DNA of 64,000 nt, from the NCBI GenBank assembly GCA_947246015.1, contig CAMXQE010000018.1, positions 1-64,000 on the forward strand. Reading direction: 5' to 3'. A model generated the notes under the pieces. The model had not been told where the DNA came from, searched no databases, and was given only the letters and a program-made list of their open reading frames with translations. The translations under genes were made by a program, and so were the position numbers. Shown here piece by piece: positions 26,251-34,886 of this stretch. Within the stretch, counting starts at the first letter, position 1. The number at the start of each line of letters is the position of its first letter. This stretch comes from an uncultured Lachnospiraceae bacterium (GTDB lineage: Bacteria; Bacillota; Clostridia; Lachnospirales; Lachnospiraceae).

Positions 26251-26314
26251 GGGCATGTTTGTCATCCGGTTTTGGCCGGTCCGGCGCATGTTCCATGGCG
26301 GAGAGGTGAGGCGG

Positions 26315-27703
26315 TTGTATTCCGGAAACGGCGGAAAAAGAAAACGGATAAAGCGGAAAGTGATAAGGATAGGTGCAGCGGTGCTGATAGGGGCGGCTTT
26401 TTTGTGTACCGCAGCCGGCGTTTTATCGGAGAAACCGGAGAAGGAGCGGGGAGGTATCTGGAAAAAGGCAGTTTTGTGGATGCAGGAGGAAACGAAACGG
26501 ACATACCTGCCTATCTTTGCTTTTGTGGAAGAGGAGACAGGCAGGTCTGTAAGGACGGAGCGCTTTTTTCATGAACTGCTGCTTTCTGCAATGCCCCTGT
26601 ACCAATACAGCGAGGAACAGAATGAGGGGAGCGTCAGCATAGAGGATGCGGATACGTACGATTTGCTTATTCGTATGGAAGGTACGGACGAGGAACATAA
26701 GGAAGTGGGGGAAGACGGATTGGAATATGAGGATGATGCGCTGCACATAGACGGGGATTTGCAGCGTGCCATGCTGAAGGAAAACAGTTTACATAATGAA
26801 GACGGGGAAGAGAAGGAAGGGCGGAAAGAAAATGCGGATGAAGAGGACGGAGAGGAAGAAGAAAACGGCGGATTCCGTAAAGCGGAGGAAAAGAGTTACC
26901 GCTATGACTGGGATGAGGTGAGGGAATACGAGGATATCGTATCTGCTTTTTATGCCATTGACAGTACGACTTCCATTACGGATAAGCAGCTGAATCTGGA
27001 AAATCTGCTGGGGCGGGACATGAGTGTGAAAAAGGATGGGGAGAACCCTCAGATATTGATTTACCATACCCATTCGCAGGAGGCGTTTGCGGATTCCGTC
27101 GAGGGAGATACATCCACGACCATTGTGGGGGCAGGAGAGCGCCTGGCACAAATCCTGCGGGAAGAATATGGATTTACGGTGCTGCATCATACGGGGGAAT
27201 ATGATGTGACGGCAAGAGATTATGCCTATTCCAATTCGCTTCCCGCGTTGGAACAGCTGCTGGCGGAAAACCCTTCCATTGAGGTGGTGATTGACCTGCA
27301 CCGGGATGCGGTGCCGGAGGGAAAGAAACTGGTGGTGGAGCTGCAGGGGCGGCCGACGGCGCAGTTTATGTTTTTTAACGGGCTGAGCAGAACGAGGCAG
27401 AACGGGGATATTGATTATCTGGAAAATCCTTATGTGAACGATAATCTGGCGTTTTCTTTTCAGGCACAGGTGGCGAGCAACGAATATTATCCGGGAGTGG
27501 CAAGGCGGATATATCTGAAGGCATACCGTTACAACATGCATCTGCGGGCAAAGTGCATGTTGATTGAGCTGGGGGCGCAGACGAATACGGTGGAAGAGAT
27601 TATGAATGCCTGTGACCCGCTGGCACATGTGATTGCAAAAGTACTCAGCGGGGAAACAGGGGATGTGGCGCGGGAGGCGGCGGATGTGGAGCTGATAGAG
27701 TAG
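26315..27703 (+). CDS. spoIIP: Stage II sporulation protein P
   Basis: 462 residues from a TTG at 26315, chosen because GAGAGGTGAG precedes it; ATG codons at 26255 and 26288 lack a ribosome site, and the first abuts the MITE. SpoIIP is the amidase/endopeptidase that with SpoIID thins septal peptidoglycan during engulfment. A basic N-terminus and one membrane helix (about residues 15-32) are followed by a long acidic linker and the catalytic domain: I-Y-H-T-H-S-Q-E-A, V-I-D-L-H-R-D-A, and L-I-E-L-G-A-Q-T-N-T near the end. Gene order gpr-spoIIP-lepA-hemW is typical of Firmicutes. Confidence 0.93.
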   Translation: MYSGNGGKRKRIKRKVIRIGAAVLIGAAFLCTAAGVLSEKPEKERGGIWKKAVLWMQEETKRTYLPIFAFVEEETGRSVRTERFFHELLLSAMPLYQYSEEQNEGSVSIEDADTYDLLIRMEGTDEEHKEVGEDGLEYEDDALHIDGDLQRAMLKENSLHNEDGEEKEGRKENADEEDGEEEENGGFRKAEEKSYRYDWDEVREYEDIVSAFYAIDSTTSITDKQLNLENLLGRDMSVKKDGENPQILIYHTHSQEAFADSVEGDTSTTIVGAGERLAQILREEYGFTVLHHTGEYDVTARDYAYSNSLPALEQLLAENPSIEVVIDLHRDAVPEGKKLVVELQGRPTAQFMFFNGLSRTRQNGDIDYLENPYVNDNLAFSFQAQVASNEYYPGVARRIYLKAYRYNMHLRAKCMLIELGAQTNTVEEIMNACDPLAHVIAKVLSGETGDVAREAADVELIE

Positions 27704-27844
27704 GATGGTGCGGGAGCGGTATGGACAGGGCTGTCCCGTAATACTGGACTGCCAAAGCAGGTGAGGACAAAAAGACCGCTTTCCTGTTTGTAAAAAAGTC
27801 AAAGTGTTAAAGGCGTTGTCGAAGTTTGTGAACAGACGGACCGC

Positions 27845-28032
27845 ATGGAAAACAAATTTATCCGTGTAGACGAGGTGGCGCAGGAGCTTTCCATATCAAA
27901 GCCTTACGCTTACAAGCTCATTAAAAATTGAATGACGAGCTGAAAGAAAAGGGGTTTATCACGATTGCGGGGCGTGTGAACCGCCAGTATTTTGAGGAAA
28001 GACTCTATGGGGCAGGAAAGGGGGAAAATTAA
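27845..28032 (+). pseudogene. Excisionase-like gene, frameshifted
   Basis: Starts M-E-N-K-F-I-R-V-D-E-V-A-Q-E-L-S-I-S-K, a helix-turn-helix of Tn916/CTn-type excisionases. The frame ends at 27931. Adding one A to the run near 27925 restores the continuation L-N-D-E-L-K-E-K-G-F-I-T-I-A-G-R-V-N-R up to the TAA at 28030. One base has been lost from a homopolymer. The integrase fragment begins immediately after. Confidence 0.72.
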
Positions 28033-28173
28033 ATGCCAGTATTTAAGAATGAGAGCAACGGCACTTGGTATGTGATGGCAAGGTATGTGAACTGGAAAGA
28101 GGAGCGGAAAGAGTATAAGCAGTTTGTTTATCTTAATCTGCTGATAAGCGGCACTCCTGCCGGGGAGTGCTGA
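28033..28173 (+). pseudogene. Tyrosine integrase N-terminal fragment
   Basis: 46 codons. M-P-V-F-K-N-E-S-N-G-T-W-Y-V-M-A-R-Y matches the arm-binding start of conjugative-element integrases, then similarity is lost after about residue 27 and the frame stops. No catalytic domain remains nearby. With the preceding excisionase remnant it marks the scar of an integrative element at the spoIIP side of the island. Confidence 0.65.
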
Positions 28174-28201
28174 ATAATCCTAAGCAAAAGAAGTTGAGAA
28201 A

Positions 28202-28230
28202 TTGAAAATTTCCATGTTTTCGTGTATAAT
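28202..28230 (+). promoter_or_regulatory. Vegetative promoter in the island
   Basis: TTGAAA (28202-28207), 17-base spacer, TATAAT (28225-28230), upstream of the broken acetyltransferase and the KilA-N gene. Confidence 0.75.
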
Positions 28231-28277
28231 TGGAAAAGTAAATCGGACTAAGAATTCTCTGTTTAAGGAGATAAAGT

Positions 28278-28729
28278 ATGAAGATAATCAATAAAAATAT
28301 AGATAGTGGAAAAGCATTTGATTGGGGGAAAATATCTTCAGATTATAGTCTATTATTAAACATCCAGAGTTGCAAGTATATGTTGCTGATTTTGGAAAAA
28401 AGGATGATTGGTGCTTGGTTGCAGAAATAAAAAAGAAGATTGTGGGTGCAGTATGGGTGCGTATTATGAATGATTATGGGCACATTGATGATGAAACGCC
28501 GTCATTTGCTATATCTCTTTATGGAGAGTATAGGCATTTAGGGGGTGTACGGCACTTATGAAGGCTATGCTGCAACTTCTAAAAGATAGAGGATATAAGC
28601 AGACACCTATCTGTGCAGAAAGCAAATTATGCAGTTAATATGTACCGAAAAGCAGGGTTTGAGGTGGTTGGTGAAAATGAGGAAGAATATATAATGATTT
28701 GTCAGTTGCAGCATGGTAAAAGGAGATAA
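28278..28729 (+). pseudogene. GNAT acetyltransferase, several frameshifts
   Basis: The start (AAGGAG, then ATG at 28278) is intact, but the protein must be read in successive frames. Recognisable parts are V-A-E-I-K-K-K-I-V-G-A-V-W-V-R, G-E-Y-R-H-L-G (acetyl-CoA loop region, frame lost right after) and N-Y-A-V-N-M-Y-R-K-A-G-F-E-V-V-G near the end, the typical GNAT C-terminal motif. At least two indels, near 28370 and 28550-28620. Probably non-functional unless these are assembly errors. Confidence 0.75.
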
Positions 28730-28738
28730 TGAGAAACA

Positions 28739-29626
28739 ATGAAAAATATGAAAATAGACGCTAACGGAACAGAAATCAGAGTAATGGGTGATGTTGTCAA
28801 TGAAGATGCCTATATATCCCTGACAGATATTGCAAAATATAAAAATCCAGATAATGCTTTCATCGTAGTTGCAAATTGGATGCGTAATCATTCTACAATT
28901 TCTTTTTTGGGGTTGTGGGAACAGATTCACAATCCGAATTTTAAACCTATCGAATTCGATAGGTTTAAATCAGAATCGGGTGATAACGCATTTACACTGA
29001 CACCGCAACAATGGATAAAAGCAACGGATGCAGTAGGTATTATATCAAAATCAGGACGATATGGCGGAACTTATGCTCATACGGACATTGCTTTTGAGTT
29101 TGCATCGTGGATTTCTCCAGAATTTAAGCTGTATATTATCAAGGACTATCAGCGATTGAAGAAAGATGAAGCAAATAGGCTTGCGATTGGGTGGGATGCT
29201 AAGAGGGAATTCTCAAAGATAAATTACCGTATTCACACAGACGCAGTAAAAGAATTTTTAATAACGCCTACATTATCTCCGCAGGAAATGGCATATACAT
29301 ACGCTTCTGAAGCAGACATTCTTAATATGGCGTTGTTTGGGAAAACGGCGGCACAGTGGAGAAATGAAAAAGGGATAAGCGGAAAAGCACCGAATATCAG
29401 AGATTTTGCATCAGCAGAAGAATTGGTTGTGCTTATCAATTTGGAAGATACGAATGCTGATTTGATAAGACAGGAAGTGCCTAAAATTGAGCGGTTAAAG
29501 ATATTGAGAGATAAGGCATATAGGCAGTTGGAACTTTTAAAGAAGAATCAGGAAACCCTTGATGCTCTGAAGAAAAATCTTGATATATCAAATAATCAAA
29601 GGATTTACATACTCGACAGAGAATAA
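28739..29626 (+). CDS. KilA-N domain protein
   Basis: 295 residues. The N-terminal KilA-N domain (about 15-140; Y-I-S-L-T-D-I-A-K-Y, then G-G-T-Y-A-H-T-D-I-A-F-E-F-A-S-W-I-S-P) is a DNA-binding fold common in phages and mobile elements. The C-terminal half is helical and charged, with a possible coiled coil at about 250-285. AGGAG is 13 bases before the ATG at 28739; an ATG at 28748 is possible. Lower GC than its neighbours and its place next to integrase remnants point to horizontal transfer. The frame is intact, so it may still be expressed. Confidence 0.85.
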   Translation: MKNMKIDANGTEIRVMGDVVNEDAYISLTDIAKYKNPDNAFIVVANWMRNHSTISFLGLWEQIHNPNFKPIEFDRFKSESGDNAFTLTPQQWIKATDAVGIISKSGRYGGTYAHTDIAFEFASWISPEFKLYIIKDYQRLKKDEANRLAIGWDAKREFSKINYRIHTDAVKEFLITPTLSPQEMAYTYASEADILNMALFGKTAAQWRNEKGISGKAPNIRDFASAEELVVLINLEDTNADLIRQEVPKIERLKILRDKAYRQLELLKKNQETLDALKKNLDISNNQRIYILDRE

Positions 29627-29649
29627 CTCCTAAACAAAATTGGTTAGGA

Positions 29650-30110
29650 AAGGTCAAGTGCGAGTCGTCTTGGTATGCTTTCTTTGCGTAGGTATCAAGA
29701 AGGGAATCATCCGGCATTAATTTATTCACGAATGCGGCAAAAAGGGCGATATTCCGGTTCTCATAAGCTTTGTCCAGATATTGTTTCAGGGTATTTTCGT
29801 CCAGTTTGGAGAATACGGTTGCAAAGAGAAGTGGGTTACTTTCTTTATAGTATTGCGCTGCCAGCTCATAAACATCCCGCTCTCCTGCATATTGGACATT
29901 TTCAAATCTTCATAGTCCGCGGCAGACAGAAAATCTTTCTGAATCAGGGCAGCTATCAGCCCTTTTGCATTTCCCTCATACCCTTCCCTTCTGTCCCAAG
30001 GTTGCTGCAATCTCGGCATAAAGAGCCGTCTCTCTGTTTCCCCAAATGATTTTCATTAATTCCAATTCGTAATCCGATGCCTGAGAGCAAGGGCTGCCTG
30101 GGAGGCGGGA
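29650..30110 (-). pseudogene. Decayed minus-strand gene of helical repeats
   Basis: Minus-strand reading gives linked pieces in different frames: E-L-E-L-M-K-I-I-W-G-N near 30060, G-L-I-A-A-L-I-Q-K-D-F-L near 29940, and N-P-L-L-F-A-T-V-F-S-K-L-D-E-N, A-Y-E-N-R-N-I-A-L-F-A-A-F between 29830 and 29700. The pieces resemble repeated alpha-helical units. I do not recognise the family; relation to a BlaI/BlaR-type protein is possible but weak. No start codon or intact frame remains. Confidence 0.5.
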
Positions 30111-30145
30111 ATAGAAAAGGGTTTTCCGTGACGGGAGAAAATCCA

Positions 30146-30175
30146 TGGACAACATAATCCCAAGTATGCTATACT
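30146..30175 (+). promoter_or_regulatory. Promoter of lepA
   Basis: TGGACA (30146-30151), 18-base spacer, TATACT (30170-30175) with an extended TG. A 9-bp stem-loop, CGGCATCCG/CGGATGCCG (30189-30217), lies in the leader just before the ribosome site. Confidence 0.7.
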
Positions 30176-30235
30176 GACAAAACAGATACGGCATCCGCGC
30201 ACAATCCACGGATGCCGGTTTAACGGAGGAAAGTC

Positions 30236-32062
30236 ATGTCAAACACAGAACAAAATATAGACCAGGGTAAAATAAGGAATTTTTGTATCGTGGCACATAT
30301 TGACCATGGGAAATCGACGCTGGCAGACCGCATCATAGAGAAAACAGGGCTTCTGACCAGCCGTGAGATGCAGGCGCAGGTATTGGACAACATGGATTTG
30401 GAGCGGGAGAGGGGCATTACCATTAAGGCGCAGACCGTCCGTATCATATACAGGGCAAAGGACGGGGAAGAATATATTTTTAACTTAATCGATACGCCCG
30501 GACATGTGGATTTTAATTATGAGGTCAGCAGGAGTCTTGCCGCCTGTGACGGAGCGATTCTGGTGGTGGATGCGGCGCAGGGCATTGAAGCGCAGACCCT
30601 TGCCAATGTATATCTGGCGCTGGACCATGATTTGGACGTGTTTCCGGTCATTAATAAAATTGACCTGCCCAGCGCACAGCCCCAGCATGTGAAAGACGAA
30701 ATCGAGGACATCATCGGTATCGAGGCGCAGGATGCCCCGCTGATTTCCGCAAAGAACGGCATTGGCATTGAGGAAGTGCTGGAAGCTATCGTAGAGAAAA
30801 TCCCGGCGCCGAAAGGAAATCCCGACGAACCGCTGCAGGCGCTTATTTTTGATTCCCTGTACGATTCCTATAAGGGCGTTATTATTTTCTGCCGTATCAA
30901 GGAAGGAAGGGTGAGAAAAGGAACCGAGATTCGCATGATGGCGACCGGAGCGAAGGCGGAAGTGGTGGAAGTGGGATATTTCGGGCCGGGGCAGTTCATT
31001 CCCTGTGAGGAATTATCCGCCGGAATGGTAGGTTACATTACGGCTTCCATTAAAAATGTGAAAGATACTGCAGTAGGCGATACGGTGACGGATGCGAGGA
31101 ATCCCTGCAAGGAACCGCTGCCCGGCTATAAAAAGGTCAATTCCATGGTATACTGCGGCATGTATCCTGCGGACGGGGCAAAGTATCCCGATTTAAGGGA
31201 TGCACTGGAAAAACTGCAGTTAAACGATGCCGCGCTGCGTTATGAGCCGGAAACTTCCGTTGCTCTGGGTTTCGGTTTCCGCTGCGGCTTTTTAGGGCTG
31301 CTCCATCTGGAAATCATACAGGAGAGGCTGGAGAGGGAATATAATCTGGATTTGGTGACGACAGCGCCGGGGGTTATTTATAAGGTACACAAAAGCAACG
31401 GGGATGTCATTGAACTGACCAATCCCACGAACCTGCCTGACCCGTCGGAAATCGAATACATGGAGGAACCGGTGGTAAATGCGGAAATCATGGTGACAAC
31501 GGAATTCATCGGGCCTATTATGGAGCTGTGCCAGGAGCGGCGGGGGCGTTATCTTGGCATGGAATATATCGAAGAAACGAGGGCGCTTTTGAAATACGAA
31601 CTGCCTTTGAACGAGATTATTTATGATTTCTTCGATGCCTTGAAATCCCGTTCCAGGGGTTATGCTTCCTTTGATTATGACCTGAAAGGCTATGAAGAAT
31701 CCAGGCTGGTAAAACTGGATATTCTGATTAACCGTGAGGAAGTGGATGCGTTGTCTTTTATCGTACATGCGGACAGCGCCTATGAGCGGGGCCGGAAGAT
31801 GTGCGAAAAGCTGAAAGACGAGATACCGCGCCACTTATTCGAAATTCCGATTCAGGCAGCAGTAGGAGGTAAGATTATCGCACGGGAAACGGTGAAAGCA
31901 ATGCGCAAAGACGTGCTTGCCAAATGCTACGGCGGGGATATCACCCGTAAGAAGAAGCTGTTGGAGAAGCAGAAAGAAGGCAAGAAGCGGATGCGCCAGA
32001 TTGGCAGTGTGGAAATACCGCAGAAAGCATTTATGAGTGTGCTGAAGCTGGACGATAAATAA
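30236..32062 (+). CDS. lepA: Elongation factor 4 (LepA)
   Basis: 608 residues, full length. Ribosomal GTPase implicated in back-translocation and 30S biogenesis. G1 A-H-I-D-H-G-K-S-T (about residues 20-28), R-G-I-T-I-K-A-Q-T in switch I, D-T-P-G-H-V-D-F in G3 and N-K-I-D-L in G4. The C-terminal LepA-specific domain ends with [23 protein letters not shown] precedes the ATG. Its own promoter lies in the remnant island that now separates it from spoIIP. Confidence 0.97.
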   Translation: MSNTEQNIDQGKIRNFCIVAHIDHGKSTLADRIIEKTGLLTSREMQAQVLDNMDLERERGITIKAQTVRIIYRAKDGEEYIFNLIDTPGHVDFNYEVSRSLAACDGAILVVDAAQGIEAQTLANVYLALDHDLDVFPVINKIDLPSAQPQHVKDEIEDIIGIEAQDAPLISAKNGIGIEEVLEAIVEKIPAPKGNPDEPLQALIFDSLYDSYKGVIIFCRIKEGRVRKGTEIRMMATGAKAEVVEVGYFGPGQFIPCEELSAGMVGYITASIKNVKDTAVGDTVTDARNPCKEPLPGYKKVNSMVYCGMYPADGAKYPDLRDALEKLQLNDAALRYEPETSVALGFGFRCGFLGLLHLEIIQERLEREYNLDLVTTAPGVIYKVHKSNGDVIELTNPTNLPDPSEIEYMEEPVVNAEIMVTTEFIGPIMELCQERRGRYLGMEYIEETRALLKYELPLNEIIYDFFDALKSRSRGYASFDYDLKGYEESRLVKLDILINREEVDALSFIVHADSAYERGRKMCEKLKDEIPRHLFEIPIQAAVGGKIIARETVKAMRKDVLAKCYGGDITRKKKLLEKQKEGKKRMRQIGSVEIPQKAFMSVLKLDDK

Positions 32063-32094
32063 ACTCACTTTTCGGAGTGCCAGGAGGAAGTAAA

Positions 32095-32631
32095 ATGCAA
32101 TTGATATTACATCTGAATGCCCGCTTTCAGCCGAAACACAGATTTGAGCTGGAAGATGCTTTGCAAGAGATTTTTCAGGAAAATAAAGCAGGGGAGATAA
32201 CAGGCGGAGGAACATCATTAAAGGAAAATGGCGAAATAGATAGCTGCGATATTGAAATCGATTTTCGGGATGACGGGAAAAGTTTGGAATGGCTTGTAAA
32301 TTTGCTGAATACCATAGGTATTCCGAAAGGCTCTGTCTTACATGGAATCGAGCCGTCTGTTAATGTTGGCACATTAGAAGGACTGGCAATTTATTTGAAT
32401 GGAACTGATTTGACAGAAGAAATATATAAAAGCTGCGATATCAATTATGTAATTGAACAATTGGAACAGACAATGGATGGTATCGGACACATGTACAGTT
32501 ATAGGGAACTCGATGAGTTTACCGCATTATATTTTTACGGTACCTCTTTTTTGGAAATGAGAGAAAGAATGAATCCCTTTCTTTCGAGTTATCCGCTATG
32601 CCAGAAATGCCGTATTGAGCAAATTGCATAA
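32095..32631 (+). CDS. Hypothetical protein between lepA and hemW
   Basis: 178 residues from the ATG at 32095, which has CAGGAGGAAG eight bases before it; a GTG at 32077 is not preferred. No family recognised. An alpha/beta pattern is visible: L-I-L-H-L-N-A-R-F, then E-I-T-G-G-G-T-S-L, then I-D-F-R-D-D-G and I-G-I-P-K-G-S-V-L-H-G. A C-x-x-C pair (C-Q-K-C) lies near the end. No signal peptide or membrane helix. It is AT-richer than lepA and hemW and interrupts their usual adjacency, so it may be acquired. An immunity-type role is conceivable but unsupported. Confidence 0.7.
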   Translation: MQLILHLNARFQPKHRFELEDALQEIFQENKAGEITGGGTSLKENGEIDSCDIEIDFRDDGKSLEWLVNLLNTIGIPKGSVLHGIEPSVNVGTLEGLAIYLNGTDLTEEIYKSCDINYVIEQLEQTMDGIGHMYSYRELDEFTALYFYGTSFLEMRERMNPFLSSYPLCQKCRIEQIA

Positions 32632-32729
32632 AATACGGTTCCCGTTTGCAGAGGTGTTGGAAACACTTTTCCGAAAAGGGAGTAAATAAAAAAGCCGGAT
32701 GGATGCCGGCAGGGGCAGGGAGGAATAAG

Positions 32730-34007
32730 ATGCGGAAATTGGGCATATACGTGCATATACCATTTTGCATAAAAAAATGCAGGTACTGTGATTTCCTTTC
32801 TTTTCCCGCGCCGGAAGAAAAGAAACGGGAATATGTAAGTGCCCTGTTAAAAGAAATCGAAAGGGAAGCGGTATATTATAAGGATTTTACGGTAGATTCC
32901 GTTTTTATCGGCGGCGGAACGCCATCGGTGCTGCCGGAAGGAGCGTTGGAGGAACTATTGGAAACGCTGCGGCAGTTTTACCGATTTTGCTCTGTTTCGG
33001 GTAAAGATACTGAGGACGGAATGGAAAAAGAAGCCTTGCTGCGCCATACAGGGAAAGGACCGGCAGAAAATATGGCGGAGCCGGAAATAACAGTTGAAGT
33101 GAATCCGGGAACTGTGAACCGGAAGAAACTGGAAAGTTACCGCAGGGCAGGGGTGAACCGCATCAGCATAGGAACCCAGTCCGTACATGGGAAGGAACTG
33201 GCATATCTGGGGCGCATTCACAGTGCAGAGGATTTTTTCCGTACCTATCAGGACGCACAGGAAACAGGATTTACCAATATCAATGTGGATATCATGGCGG
33301 CGCTGCCGGGGCAGTCCGTAGAGGATTATATGGATAATCTGTCACAGATTGCAAGTCTGAAACCGGCCCATATTTCCGCTTACAGCCTGATGATTGAGGA
33401 GGGCACTCCTTTTTATGAGTGGTACGGGGAAGGGAGAATGGAAGGAAGAACACTTCCGGGAAGCATGGGTATGGACGGGAACGGCGGACCGGTTCTCCCT
33501 CTGCCGTCAGAAGATGAGGAGCGGGAGATGTATGAATGTACGGATGCATTTCTCAGGAAAAAGGGATATCATAGATATGAAATCTCTAATTATGCCATGC
33601 CGGGCAAAGAGTGCCGTCATAATGTCGGTTACTGGAAAAGAAAGGATTATGCGGGGTTCGGTTTAGGAGCGTCTTCCATGGTGGATAATGTACGTTGGAA
33701 GAATCTTTCGGATATGGAGGTCTATATCCGCCGCATTTTGGAGAAAAATGAATCTGTCAGGGAAGAAATCAGCCGGCTGGGCATACAGGAGCAGATGGAG
33801 GAGTTCATGTTTTTAGGGCTGCGGCTGACCGAAGGTGTGGAGAGGAAGGAATTCAGGAGAATTTTCGGCAGGGATATGGAAGAAGTATACGGACCGGTGA
33901 TGGAAAAACTGTCCAGTCAGGGATTATTGGAAACAGGCGGAAAAGTCAGACTGACACCCTATGGAAGAGACGTCAGCAATTATGTGATGGCGGAATTCTT
34001 AATCTGA
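32730..34007 (+). CDS. hemW: HemW-type radical SAM heme chaperone
   Basis: 425 residues from the ATG at 32730 behind AGGGAGGA; an upstream in-frame extension to 32646 lacks a ribosome site. The radical-SAM cluster motif is C13-x3-C17-x2-C20, followed by F-I-G-G-G-T-P-S. Formerly annotated as oxygen-independent coproporphyrinogen oxidase, HemW lineage proteins bind heme and deliver it to respiratory enzymes. Two inserts of G/P/E-rich sequence (about residues 90-120 and 235-260) make it longer than the usual 380. It ends the gpr-spoIIP-lepA-hemW neighbourhood. Confidence 0.9.
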   Translation: MRKLGIYVHIPFCIKKCRYCDFLSFPAPEEKKREYVSALLKEIEREAVYYKDFTVDSVFIGGGTPSVLPEGALEELLETLRQFYRFCSVSGKDTEDGMEKEALLRHTGKGPAENMAEPEITVEVNPGTVNRKKLESYRRAGVNRISIGTQSVHGKELAYLGRIHSAEDFFRTYQDAQETGFTNINVDIMAALPGQSVEDYMDNLSQIASLKPAHISAYSLMIEEGTPFYEWYGEGRMEGRTLPGSMGMDGNGGPVLPLPSEDEEREMYECTDAFLRKKGYHRYEISNYAMPGKECRHNVGYWKRKDYAGFGLGASSMVDNVRWKNLSDMEVYIRRILEKNESVREEISRLGIQEQMEEFMFLGLRLTEGVERKEFRRIFGRDMEEVYGPVMEKLSSQGLLETGGKVRLTPYGRDVSNYVMAEFLI

Positions 34008-34036
34008 CAAGCCGTTTGGCGGAGTTTGCGTTTTAT

Positions 34037-34069
34037 TTCGTCACAGTTTAGCTTTCGGCCAACTATTAC
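34037..34069. repeat. Diverged copy of the AACAGT palindrome
   Basis: TTCGTCACAGTTTAGCTTTC and the next 13 bases align with the hairpin at 10903-10934 at most positions, but the stem has decayed. Located 30 bp after hemW. Confidence 0.45.
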
Positions 34070-34098
34070 TTTATTTTCTTTTATTTTTATCATAAATC

Positions 34099-34127
34099 TT
34101 GCTATTTATCTTAGGAATTTGTATAAT
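34099..34127 (+). promoter_or_regulatory. Sigma-A-like promoter upstream of sigK
   Basis: TTGCTA (34099-34104), 17-base spacer, TATAAT (34122-34127), leaving a leader of about 95 nt before the TTG start. No convincing sigma-E -35/-10 pair was seen. Confidence 0.65.
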
Positions 34128-34230
34128 ATAAGAAATATAGTTTACGCACGATGATATTTTCCGGTTTGGGAAAGGCACTAGGGCGGCGGCAGAGTCATAG
34201 AATATAATAAATTGACTTTGGGGGCGCCTT

Positions 34231-34863
34231 TTGAAAACTTTTCAAAAACCATTAACCGCGGAAGAAGAAGCCCGATATATTCAGATGCTGCAGCAGGGGA
34301 GCAGCGAGAAAGCCAAAGAAGCAAGGGAGATTCTGATAGAACGCAACCTGCGTCTGGTCGCCCACATTGCCAAGAAATATCAGAATGTGGACGAAGATAT
34401 GGAGGATTTGATTTCCATAGGGACGATTGGGTTGATTAAAGCGGTTGCCTCCTTCGATTCAGGGAAGGGGAAGCTGAGTACATATGCTTCCAGATGCATC
34501 GATAACGAACTGCTGATGCTGTTGCGTTCCAAAAAGAAAACTTCAAAAGAGGTGTCTTTATATGAACCGATAGGGACAGATAAAGAAGGGAATGAAATCA
34601 ATCTGCTGGATATCATAGAGTCAGAGCAGATTGATGTGATAGACAGGATGGAACTGGGCGGCAATATCAGGAAACTCGGAAAGGTACTGCAGACGTTGGA
34701 CAGACGCGAGAAAGAGATTATTTTTCTGCGCTATGGCCTGACGACGGGAAAGGAAGTGACGCAGCGGGAAATCGGAGAGCGGCTCGGTATATCCCGCAGC
34801 TATGTATCACGGATTGAAAAGAAAGCGCTTCATAAATTAAAAATGGGGTTTGAGCGAGAATAA
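34231..34863 (+). CDS. sigK: Sporulation sigma factor SigK, lacking a pro-sequence
   Basis: 210 residues from a TTG with GGGGGCG before it. Mother-cell late sporulation sigma factor. Region 2 ([24 protein letters not shown]) and region 4 ([15 protein letters not shown]) are intact, and [16 protein letters not shown] favours SigK over SigE or SigG. The hydrophobic pro-peptide of Bacillus SigK is absent: the protein begins [12 protein letters not shown], so no SpoIVFB-type processing is expected. The gene is not split by a skin element. Confidence 0.93.
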   Translation: MKTFQKPLTAEEEARYIQMLQQGSSEKAKEAREILIERNLRLVAHIAKKYQNVDEDMEDLISIGTIGLIKAVASFDSGKGKLSTYASRCIDNELLMLLRSKKKTSKEVSLYEPIGTDKEGNEINLLDIIESEQIDVIDRMELGGNIRKLGKVLQTLDRREKEIIFLRYGLTTGKEVTQREIGERLGISRSYVSRIEKKALHKLKMGFERE

Positions 34864-34886
34864 AACAACAGATAAGGGGGAGCGAT

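Noticed and set aside
26122..26574. Plus-strand open frame running out of the MITE
   Set aside because: Overlaps the spoIIP coding region in another frame and begins within a fold-back element.
29675..30049. Plus-strand open frame of 124 codons
   Set aside because: Antisense to recognisable minus-strand protein fragments; no ribosome site and unlikely composition.
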